NCBI GenBank assembly: GCA_009840715.1
Contig: VXNE01000165.1
Location: 1-5,907, forward strand
Origin: Gammaproteobacteria bacterium
GTDB taxonomy: Bacteria > Pseudomonadota > Gammaproteobacteria > Pseudomonadales > Azotimanducaceae
Length of the DNA: 5,907 nt
Direction of reading: 5' to 3'
The notes beneath the pieces were generated by a model. The model saw only the letters and a program-made list of their open reading frames with translations, was not told where the DNA came from and did no database searches. The position numbers and the translations under genes were made by a program. Positions 1-5,218 of the stretch are shown here, piece by piece; position 1 is the stretch's first letter; every line of letters begins with the position of its first letter.

Positions 1-711
1 GTCGTGGACGCGGTCCGCGCCGCCGGCGGCGAGGTCATCGGCATGACCAGCGAGCCGCAGACTCTCGCGACGGAGGCGGAAGAGGCCTGGGAGATCGGTT
101 TCCCCTGCGTCGGTGATCCTCATCACGAGATCCGGCACGACCTGCGGGACCGGGGCTGGCTCAGCCTCTTCGCGAACAAGGACTACGGGCATCTGCGGAT
201 GCGCTCCTGGGCCAGCCACCCGAAGGGGTACTTCCAGCCGGCCGTGCTGGCGGTCGGGCGCGGCGGCCGCATCCTCTACCGGTGGCGGTGCCGTCCGCAG
301 TACAACAACATGAATGGCGCCGGTCAGCGCCCCACCCCGCAGTACGTCTGGCGCGAAATCCAGTCGCGGCTCGGCCGGGAGGCGGCGGACGCACCGCTTG
401 ACGAGGCACCCGAGTTCGCGAGGAAGGACGTCTCGTGGCCCGTCTTCCTGAGCATCCTCCTGGCACATGGCTGGTTCGTGCGCCCGCGGGCGTTTCCGCT
501 GGGCCGGGAGGGCGATTCGCCATCCGCGCCGGCGCCGAAGATGATGCGCCGCATCCGATTCTTCACCGCCGGTTGGCTCGCCGCGTTCCTGGTGCTGCCG
601 GCGGCTTGGGTGGCGGCGGCGCTGGCCGCGTGGGCGGCGGTGGCGTCCTTCGGGATCGTCGAGATACACCGGCAGTTCCAGCACGCTCCACGCGGCGAGC
701 CGGTGGACTGA
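1..711 (+). CDS. AhpC/TSA-like thioredoxin-fold protein with C-terminal membrane anchor (5' end missing)
   Basis: The frame is open from the first base, so the true start lies upstream; 236 residues are visible. The first 125 or so look like the second half of a peroxiredoxin/AhpC-TSA fold: a strand ending in GMTSEP (residues 14-19), a helix, FPCVGDP (34-40), then FQPAVLAV (78-85) with the family's conserved proline before a strand, and the GGRILYRW turn and strand (88-95). A PTPQYVW segment (111-117) follows. The N-terminal region where the redox cysteine(s) normally lie is outside the window; only Cys36 and Cys97 are visible. Residues about 187-220 are strongly hydrophobic and Ala/Trp-rich, enough for one long or two short membrane helices, so the domain is probably membrane-tethered. 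The stop lies 11 bp before the likely start of the dioxygenase gene, suggesting co-transcription. A peroxide- or thiol-redox role is inferred from the fold only; the exact subfamily is uncertain. Confidence 0.62.
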   Translation, partial: VVDAVRAAGGEVIGMTSEPQTLATEAEEAWEIGFPCVGDPHHEIRHDLRDRGWLSLFANKDYGHLRMRSWASHPKGYFQPAVLAVGRGGRILYRWRCRPQYNNMNGAGQRPTPQYVWREIQSRLGREAADAPLDEAPEFARKDVSWPVFLSILLAHGWFVRPRAFPLGREGDSPSAPAPKMMRRIRFFTAGWLAAFLVLPAAWVAAALAAWAAVASFGIVEIHRQFQHAPRGEPVD

Positions 712-722
712 CGGACGCCGCC

Positions 723-1499
723 TTGCTCGAACTGCAGCAGCTGAACGGAACCCTCGGCGCGCGCCTGACCGGCGTCGACCTGCGCTGCCGGGAATCCGGC
801 ATCGTGGAAGAATTGAAGCGTGCGCTGCTGCAGCACAAGGTCCTGGTGTTGCCGAATCAGGGCGCCCTGCAACCCGACGACCTGCTGGCCTTCGCGGAAG
901 CGTTCGGCGCCGCGGAACGCGCCGCGCATCCGATCTGGGACGACGTGCCCGGCCACGTGGGGGTCAAGCGGATCACGGGCAGCGAATACCCGACCGGCGT
1001 CGACGTCGGTGATAGCTGGCACACGGACGGCCCGCCGCGCGAGAAGACCCAGTGGTACACGTTCCTGCAGGCGATCGACGTGCCTCCCTACGGCCGCGAC
1101 ACGCTGTTCGCGGACATGGAAGGCGCGTATCGGCGGCTGTCCCCCGCATTGCGGGAGTTTCTCGAGACGTTGACTGCGCTCAACAGCTGGGGCAGCGCCA
1201 AGCCCGATGCCGAACCCGTCGTGCACCCGGTGGTCATGGAGGACCCGGACACCGGCGTCAAGTCGCTCTACGTGAACCAGCTCTACACCACGCGCATCCG
1301 CGAACTGCGCCAGGACGAGAGCGACGTGTTGCTCTCCTACCTCTTCCGCCAGACCGCCGTGCCCGAGCTGCAGCTTCGGGTCTCGTGGCGCCCCGGGATG
1401 CTGGTGATCTGGGACAACGAGAAGACCCAGCACTACATCGTGCGCGACAAGCCTCATCCCCGTGTCATGCACAGGGTGATGGTGAACACGGGGCGGTAG
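723..1499 (+). CDS. TauD/TfdA-family Fe(II)/2-oxoglutarate-dependent dioxygenase
   Basis: Predicted soluble oxygenase coupling decarboxylation of 2-oxoglutarate to hydroxylation of an organic substrate; family members act on taurine, other sulfonates, aryloxyalkanoates and more. Numbering from TTG 723 gives 258 residues, slightly short of the usual 270-300. The iron triad is complete: H100 and D102 in SWHTDGPP and H237 in WDNEKTQHY. R251, 14 residues later in MHRVMV, fits the 2-oxoglutarate carboxylate-binding arginine. The N-terminal LGARLTGVDL block and the YVNQLYTTRI block (183-192) are also characteristic. No ATG or GTG suits the N-terminus: the in-frame GTG at 435 would add about 96 residues unlike this family and overlap the previous gene by 277 bp. 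TTG 723 (or CTG 708) gives the normal N-terminus. Substrate cannot be assigned: where TauD has DNR, this protein has DNE, and the usual HP of the RTHPETG block is DP here. It is not claimed to be taurine-specific. Confidence 0.9.
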   Translation: MLELQQLNGTLGARLTGVDLRCRESGIVEELKRALLQHKVLVLPNQGALQPDDLLAFAEAFGAAERAAHPIWDDVPGHVGVKRITGSEYPTGVDVGDSWHTDGPPREKTQWYTFLQAIDVPPYGRDTLFADMEGAYRRLSPALREFLETLTALNSWGSAKPDAEPVVHPVVMEDPDTGVKSLYVNQLYTTRIRELRQDESDVLLSYLFRQTAVPELQLRVSWRPGMLVIWDNEKTQHYIVRDKPHPRVMHRVMVNTGR

Positions 1500-1533
1500 C
1501 GTCGGGCGGGGGCGCACCGAGGGGTGCCGACGC
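1499..1533 (+). other. GC-rich inverted repeat between dioxygenase and DUF385 genes
   Basis: GCGTCGG at 1499-1505 is exactly complementary to CCGACGC at 1527-1533. Inside it, GCACC (1514-1518) pairs with GGTGC (1523-1527) around a GAGG loop; the two stems share base 1527, so they could form together only if the inner stem drops one pair. No T-run follows, so it is not a standard intrinsic terminator. It might be an RNA processing or stability element in the polycistronic transcript, or chance pairing in GC-rich DNA. Confidence 0.35.
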
Positions 1534-1551
1534 CGACCGCAGCCGGACACG

Positions 1552-1989
1552 ATGCGCATTCCCGAACCGTTCTTTCCGCTCATCAACCGCGCGATGAAGA
1601 TCCTGCTGGACTCGCCGCTTCATGGCCTGATGAGCAACAGCGTCCTGACGATCCGTTTCACCGGACGCAGAACTGGCCGTGTGTGGTCGCTGCCGGTCCG
1701 CTACCTGCGGGAAGACGGCGGCGGGCTGCTCTGCCTGACGAGCCGGGACGCGGCGTGGTGGCAGAACTTCCTCGAACCCACGCCGGTCGAGCTGCAGCTC
1801 GCGGGCGAGCGCGTGGCGGCCATCGCGCGGTCCGTCACGGACGATGCCAGTCGCAAGGAGGCAGCGCTGCGGCGCCTCCTGGAACGGTTCCCCGGCGACG
1901 CGCCCTACCATGGCGTCTCGGCGCGGGGCGAGGGGTTCGAGGCGGCGGTGGCGGACGCCGTGCTCGTACACTTTGCGTTGGGAGATTGA
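1552..1989 (+). CDS. DUF385/Ddn-like nitroreductase/quinone reductase family protein
   Basis: A small 145-residue protein, the usual size for this split-beta-barrel flavin/deazaflavin-binding family, which includes mycobacterial Ddn and related F420H2-dependent quinone reductases. Visible hallmarks are SPLHGLMS (21-28), the strand and loop FTGRRTGRVWSLPVRY (36-51) matching the family's GRxSG...PV pattern, and a WWQNF segment (69-73) matching the usual W-N-L/F before a PVELQLAGE strand (78-86). No membrane segment or signal peptide is seen. ATG 1552 is chosen because it retains the N-terminal helix before SPLHG; no strong Shine-Dalgarno precedes it, so translation may depend on coupling. It lies 52 bp after the dioxygenase and 15 bp before the nitroreductase gene. 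Cofactor is uncertain: many bacteria with this fold lack F420, and no F420 biosynthesis gene is in view. The family call is firm; the reaction is inferred. Confidence 0.84.
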   Translation: MRIPEPFFPLINRAMKILLDSPLHGLMSNSVLTIRFTGRRTGRVWSLPVRYLREDGGGLLCLTSRDAAWWQNFLEPTPVELQLAGERVAAIARSVTDDASRKEAALRRLLERFPGDAPYHGVSARGEGFEAAVADAVLVHFALGD

Positions 1990-1990
1990 T

Positions 1991-1998
1991 GGAGGAGG
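1991..1998 (+). promoter_or_regulatory. Strong Shine-Dalgarno for the nitroreductase gene
   Basis: GGAGGAGG lies 6 nt upstream of ATG 2005. It fixes that start and excludes the ATG at 1989, which overlaps the previous stop codon but is in another frame. It is the best ribosome binding site on the plus strand here, suggesting this cistron is translated strongly in its own right. Confidence 0.85.
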
Positions 1999-2004
1999 CC
2001 CGAT

Positions 2005-2673
2005 ATGGAGCTGTACGACGCGATGAGAACGGCTTTCGCGGCTCGCGATTTCACCGGCGAGGCCGTCCCGGACGAGGTGCTGCACCGCATCCTGGACAAC
2101 GCCCGGTTCGCGCCGAGCGGCGGCAACCGCCAGGGCTGGCGCGTCATCGTGGTGCGCGACCCGGCGAAGCGGGCGGCCCTCGGACCGCTGATCGAACCCA
2201 CGTTCAAGCGCTACCTGGCGGAGGTCATGTCCGGCGCCAACCCGTTCAACGTCGTCGAGCCGGCGCGTGTCGACCAGTCCACCATCGACGCCGTCCGCAT
2301 TCCGCCAGGCTTCATCGAGAACCTGGTGCACGCGCCCGTGCTGCTGCTCGTCACCGTCGACCTGTCCGTCGTGGCCGCCATGGACAAGGATCTCTCGCGC
2401 ATCGGCGTGGTGCCCGGCGCGTCGATCTATCCGTTCGCCTGGAACATCCTGCTCGCCGCGCGCAACGAGGGCCTGGGCGGTGTGCTGACCACCTTCCTGG
2501 TCGCCCAGGAGCCGCAGGCGAAGGCGCTGTTCAGCATTCCGGACGGCCACGCCCTGGCGGCGATGTTGCCGATCGGCAAGCCGGTTCGGCAGCTCACGCG
2601 GCTCAAGCGCAAGCCGGTGGAGGAGTTTGCGACCGTGGACGGGTTCGACGGGGCAGTGTTCTCGGGCGGCTAG
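2005..2673 (+). CDS. FMN-dependent nitroreductase-family oxidoreductase
   Basis: A 222-residue protein of the NfsB/FRP-type nitroreductase superfamily: soluble, normally homodimeric enzymes that bind FMN and use NAD(P)H to reduce nitro compounds, quinones, enones or related acceptors. The N-terminal signature is clear: R14 in AARDF for the FMN phosphate, VPDEVLHRILDNARFAPSGGN (21-41) and Q43. The region 138-163 (GASIYPFAWNILLAARNEGLGG and following) matches the second FMN-contact helix and glycine turn, and LPIGKP (188-193) matches the C-terminal IPIGYP block. Residues 72-108 are longer than in minimal nitroreductases and probably form a substrate-pocket lid. The start is set by the GGAGGAGG site. 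It is the last plus-strand gene of the left block, 11 bp from the end of the convergent TPR gene. The physiological substrate is not deducible; such genes in catabolic operons often act on enoyl or aromatic intermediates. Confidence 0.93.
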   Translation: MELYDAMRTAFAARDFTGEAVPDEVLHRILDNARFAPSGGNRQGWRVIVVRDPAKRAALGPLIEPTFKRYLAEVMSGANPFNVVEPARVDQSTIDAVRIPPGFIENLVHAPVLLLVTVDLSVVAAMDKDLSRIGVVPGASIYPFAWNILLAARNEGLGGVLTTFLVAQEPQAKALFSIPDGHALAAMLPIGKPVRQLTRLKRKPVEEFATVDGFDGAVFSGG

Positions 2674-2684
2674 CCGGTGTCTGT
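2674..2684. other. Convergent junction with no visible terminator
   Basis: Only 11 bp separate the stop codons of the nitroreductase gene and the oppositely directed TPR gene. A 10-bp perfect palindrome, CGGCTAGCCG (2667-2676), spans the nitroreductase stop, but it has no separate loop and no flanking T-run, so it is a poor terminator. Transcripts probably overlap here. Confidence 0.5.
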
Positions 2685-3812
2685 TCAGTAAACGAGGTTG
2701 GCGCCGAAGTCCGGTGTCTGGCCTGCCTCGACCAGCGCGGCCCAGTCCTTCAGTTCATCGGGCGGCCAGAAGTTCGCGCACAGTTCAAAGTACGCCAGCA
2801 CGACGTCTCTTTCGCCCAGCTCGAGCAGGTCTGCCGCCAGACGCATGTTCGGTCCGAACGAGTTCAACTGTGGTGATCCGGAGACGCCGCCGGCCTCGAG
2901 CAGGTGGTACTTCGCCTGTGCGACATCGTCCTGGAGCAGGGCGATTCTGCCGAGGATGAGGTTCCCGTGATGGAGTTGATTCCCTTGGTCCCAGCCGCTG
3001 GTGGCATCGTCCAGCATGGTCGTTGCGTAGGCTCGTGCATCGTCGTACCGCTCGGCATCGAAGGCCGCCTTTGCGAGGGACCCCCGGAGATGTGGCCGCT
3101 CGAGGTCGCCAGTCAGTTCATAGGCGCGCTCGAACTCCTCGAGGGCGAGCGTGGCTGTCGAGGAGCCCTCCGGCCGGGGCTGCTCGAAGAGGCCTGCCAG
3201 TCCGTCTGGCAGGTGGGGGCTGTCGGCATCGAGCCCCTCGGGCAGTGGCGCAATGGCATCGAGTTGCCGGCTGAACGACGCGACGCGAAGGTACACGTGC
3301 CCCAACAGGGTTGGCCACTTGGGATTGTGCGGGTCGAGTGACTTGGCCTTCTGTAGCGTCTCGATGACGGCTTCCCGATCCTGGAACTCCGAAAAGAAGT
3401 TGGCGGCGTTGCCAACGACAGTCGCGTCAGTCGGCTCCTGTTCGAGGTGATCGTTCCATGCGAACTTCCCCGCGAAGTACCCTTCTGGGTTCATGACCGG
3501 GTCGACCTTGGCATGCGGTGCCGCGAGGAAGTCGGCGTCCGGCGCGTTGCGGATCATCCATAGGACGTGGTCGGCGTGTATGCGCCTGCTGCCGGCATCG
3601 CGAAACGACTTGGCGTGATAGTAGACGATGAGCTGGCCGCGGGCCTGCAGGTCGTGGGGGTTGCTCCCCAGTCGCTCTTCCAGCGCTTCGACTTCCTCTG
3701 CGCCGAGATTCATGCCGGCCAAGATGTCGTCGCCAAACCCGGCTGCGGATGCGGCACTCCCGATGCAGAGCGCGAGAAGCACCACGGCCAAGACACTCAA
3801 CGGACGGTTCAT
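2685..3812 (-). CDS. Exported TPR-like protein of unknown function
   Basis: A 375-residue protein. Residues 1-24 form a clean Sec signal peptide: MNRP start, hydrophobic core LSVLAVVLLALCIG, and an Ala-rich ASA-A cleavage region. The Cys at 16 is not in a lipobox (LAL precedes it), so a lipoprotein is unlikely. The mature part is almost all helical and reads as divergent tetratricopeptide units: about 42-68, 128-160 (AANFFSEF then AVIETLQKAKSLDPHNP), 164-178, 222-236, 246-266, 285-306 and 325-345. A conserved-looking C-terminus holds GSPQLNSFGPNM (312-323) and PDFGANLVY (367-375). I know similar hypothetical proteins from memory, but no function. ATG 3812 is supported by GGAGGT just upstream. 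The gene stands alone on the minus strand and has lower G+C in sampled lines than its neighbours. A periplasmic protein-interaction role is inference. Confidence 0.8.
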   Translation of the reverse strand: MNRPLSVLAVVLLALCIGSAASAAGFGDDILAGMNLGAEEVEALEERLGSNPHDLQARGQLIVYYHAKSFRDAGSRRIHADHVLWMIRNAPDADFLAAPHAKVDPVMNPEGYFAGKFAWNDHLEQEPTDATVVGNAANFFSEFQDREAVIETLQKAKSLDPHNPKWPTLLGHVYLRVASFSRQLDAIAPLPEGLDADSPHLPDGLAGLFEQPRPEGSSTATLALEEFERAYELTGDLERPHLRGSLAKAAFDAERYDDARAYATTMLDDATSGWDQGNQLHHGNLILGRIALLQDDVAQAKYHLLEAGGVSGSPQLNSFGPNMRLAADLLELGERDVVLAYFELCANFWPPDELKDWAALVEAGQTPDFGANLVY

Positions 3813-3817
3813 CGTCT

Positions 3818-3823
3818 ACCTCC
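3818..3823 (-). promoter_or_regulatory. Shine-Dalgarno for the exported TPR protein
   Basis: On the minus strand GGAGGT precedes the ATG by 5 nt, which fixes the start at 3812 and agrees with the signal peptide beginning there. Confidence 0.85.
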
Positions 3824-3845
3824 TGATGGCGCGGCGTGCAGGATA

Positions 3846-3863
3846 ACCGAGCAACCCCTCGGT
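3846..3863. promoter_or_regulatory. Candidate operator: ACCGAG-N6-CTCGGT inverted repeat
   Basis: Two exact 6-bp half-sites, ACCGAG and CTCGGT, are separated by CAACCC, an 18-bp dyad of the size bound by dimeric helix-turn-helix repressors such as TetR-family proteins. It sits directly upstream of the possible minus-strand -10 and could control either or both divergent genes. As RNA it would form a short hairpin, but it has no T-run for termination. No regulator gene is present in the window to pair it with. Confidence 0.35.
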
Positions 3864-3892
3864 CCGGCTTCGCAGTACACGGCACGGCCGGA

Positions 3893-3900
3893 TTGCGCAA
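3893..3900. promoter_or_regulatory. Short perfect palindrome TTGCGCAA
   Basis: An 8-bp perfect palindrome 57 bp upstream of the acyl-CoA dehydrogenase start, overlapping the weak plus-strand -35 candidate. Its position suits a repressor half-site pair, but it is short and may be chance. Confidence 0.22.
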
Positions 3901-3957
3901 CGTAGCTCCTGTGCTGTCCAATGAGTCAACGGCGGCCATAGGCCGGGACCGAGAGCC

Positions 3958-5205
3958 ATGCCCTTGACCACCCCAAGTTCAGAGCGTGCAGAACGACAGG
4001 AGTTCCGCGCTTACTGCCGAGACTGGCTCGCGAACAACCACCCCGGCCGCCCACCCGTCCCGCTTCCACTTTCGCAGCTCCTGATCGACGACCCGAGAGC
4101 CGTCGGGTGGCTGCAGGGCTGGCAGAAGTCGGCGTACGACGCCGGGCTCGTCGGCTGCGACTACCCGGTCGAGTACGGCGGTGGCGGCAGGACGGACTGC
4201 CAGGCCATCGCCAACGAGGAGATGCACGCGGCGAAGATGCCGTATCTCGTCAATATCGTCGGGATGGGGATGGCCGGTCCGACGATCCTCTTTCACGGCA
4301 ACGAGGACGTGAAACGCGAGCTCCTGCCGCCGCTGCTCTCGGCCGAGCACATCTGGTGCCAGGGTTTCAGCGAACCCGGAGCGGGGTCCGATCTCGCCAA
4401 CCAGCAGACCTTCGCGCGGCGCGACGGCGACCACTGGATCGTCAACGGCCACAAGGTCTGGACGTCGCTCGCCCACTTCGCTGACTGGATGATCCTGCTC
4501 TGCCGCACGGACCGGGGCGACAAGTACGGCGGCCTCTCGTACTTCGTGGTGCCGATCAACGCTGCGCTCGGCAACGGCGTGACGGTGCGTCCGCTGATCA
4601 AGATGACGGGCGAGACCGGCTTCAACCAGGTCCTGTTCGACGATCTGGTCGTCCCGGACCGCTATCGTCTCGGCGCGGTGGGCGAGGGGTGGAAGGTGGC
4701 CATGACCACGCTGACCCACGAGCGGGGCGCGGCGGCGCTGGTCAACCCGGCGTCCGGAGGCATGCCCCTCGAGGAGGAGGGCGGCGTCACGACCTCGAGC
4801 GTGAGTTCGCTCGTCGACCTGGCGCGGAGCCAGCCGCGGGGCGACGGGACCGCCGCGGACGATGCCGGGATCCGGGACGAACTGGTGCAACTCATGATTC
4901 GCCAGGAGGCGCAAAAGCAGAACGTGCGCCGTGCCAGGGTGCCCGCCCTGACGGACCATCCCACACGACTGCCGCTGCAGGGCAAGGTCACGGGCAGCGA
5001 ACTCACGCAGGACATCGGCGCCCTGGCCTGTCGGATCGAGGGCATGGGCAGCACGTTGGCCGTGACGGACGAACGGGCCCCGGCGGGTGGCCTGTATCCG
5101 CTCGCGTACATGAACAGTTTCGGCGGCACGATCGCCGCCGGGACGAGCGAGATCCAGCGCAACATCCTCGGCGAGCGCGTGCTCGGGCTCGCGAAGTCGA
5201 AGTAG
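3958..5205 (+). CDS. Acyl-CoA dehydrogenase, FAD-binding (catalytic) subunit
   Basis: A 415-residue flavoprotein of full family length that should oxidise an acyl-CoA at C2-C3 to the enoyl-CoA and pass electrons to ETF. The N-terminal helical domain runs to about 130 and contains the GLVGCDYPVEYGG block (63-75). The beta domain has intact flavin motifs FSEPGAGSDLA (137-147) and VNGHKVWTS (162-170). The C-terminal helical domain ends with GGTIAAGTSEIQRN (389-402) and ILGERVLGLAK. The Glu that MCAD-type enzymes carry just before the GT of that block is Ala394 here; E255 in THERG lies where isovaleryl- and long-chain-type enzymes keep their base on helix G, so it is the likely catalytic residue. 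ATG 3958 gives a normal N-terminus, though its ribosome site is weak (only a GAGAG just upstream). The next acyl-CoA dehydrogenase gene follows after 13 bp. Substrate class is not determinable; steroid, branched or aromatic side chains are possible. Confidence 0.95.
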   Translation: MPLTTPSSERAERQEFRAYCRDWLANNHPGRPPVPLPLSQLLIDDPRAVGWLQGWQKSAYDAGLVGCDYPVEYGGGGRTDCQAIANEEMHAAKMPYLVNIVGMGMAGPTILFHGNEDVKRELLPPLLSAEHIWCQGFSEPGAGSDLANQQTFARRDGDHWIVNGHKVWTSLAHFADWMILLCRTDRGDKYGGLSYFVVPINAALGNGVTVRPLIKMTGETGFNQVLFDDLVVPDRYRLGAVGEGWKVAMTTLTHERGAAALVNPASGGMPLEEEGGVTTSSVSSLVDLARSQPRGDGTAADDAGIRDELVQLMIRQEAQKQNVRRARVPALTDHPTRLPLQGKVTGSELTQDIGALACRIEGMGSTLAVTDERAPAGGLYPLAYMNSFGGTIAAGTSEIQRNILGERVLGLAKSK

Positions 5206-5218
5206 GCGGGAAGCGGCG

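Larger units (their letters stand above)
3813..3957. promoter_or_regulatory. Divergent promoter region between TPR gene and acyl-CoA dehydrogenase genes
   Basis: This 145-bp gap is the only sizeable non-coding stretch and must hold promoters for both directions. On the minus strand TATCCT (plus 3840-3845) is a possible -10, 27 nt from the TPR start codon, but no good -35 lies at 16-18 bp. On the plus strand TTGCGC (3893-3898) and TCCAAT (3917-3922), 18 bp apart, are a weak sigma70-like pair. Neither assignment is strong. Two palindromic elements lie inside and are listed separately. Confidence 0.5.

Noticed and set aside
435..722. N-terminal extension of the dioxygenase from GTG 435
   Set aside because: It would overlap the redoxin gene by 277 bp, and the added residues are Gly/Arg/Ala-rich and unlike any TauD N-terminus.
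324..1586. Long open frame of 420 codons on the minus strand
   Set aside because: It lies antisense to the redoxin and dioxygenase genes, whose motifs are clear. Its translation is Arg/Ala/Val/His-rich and low in recognisable motifs, a normal by-product of GC-rich coding DNA.
1465..2550. Long open frame of 361 codons on the minus strand
   Set aside because: It is antisense to the DUF385 and nitroreductase genes, has Arg/His-rich composition and shows no family motif.
2667..2676. Palindrome CGGCTAGCCG as a terminator of the nitroreductase gene
   Set aside because: It has no loop beyond its own central bases and no T-run, so only a 3-bp stem could form. It also includes the stop codon.
1524..2876. 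Long open frame of 450 codons on the plus strand
   Set aside because: It overlaps two well-supported genes in another frame and runs into the convergent gene. Its composition is Arg/Gly/Pro/Ala-rich without motifs.
3857..3870. Cys16 of the TPR protein's signal as a lipoprotein site, considered with its upstream region
   Set aside because: The residues before the Cys are L-A-L, not a lipobox with small residues at -1, and a good Ala-X-Ala site follows.
3934..3944. GGCC-ATA-GGCC near the acyl-CoA dehydrogenase start
   Set aside because: Four-base GC-only arms are expected by chance at this base composition.
3979..4959. Long open frame of 326 codons on the minus strand
   Set aside because: It is the antisense shadow of the acyl-CoA dehydrogenase gene and has no motif.
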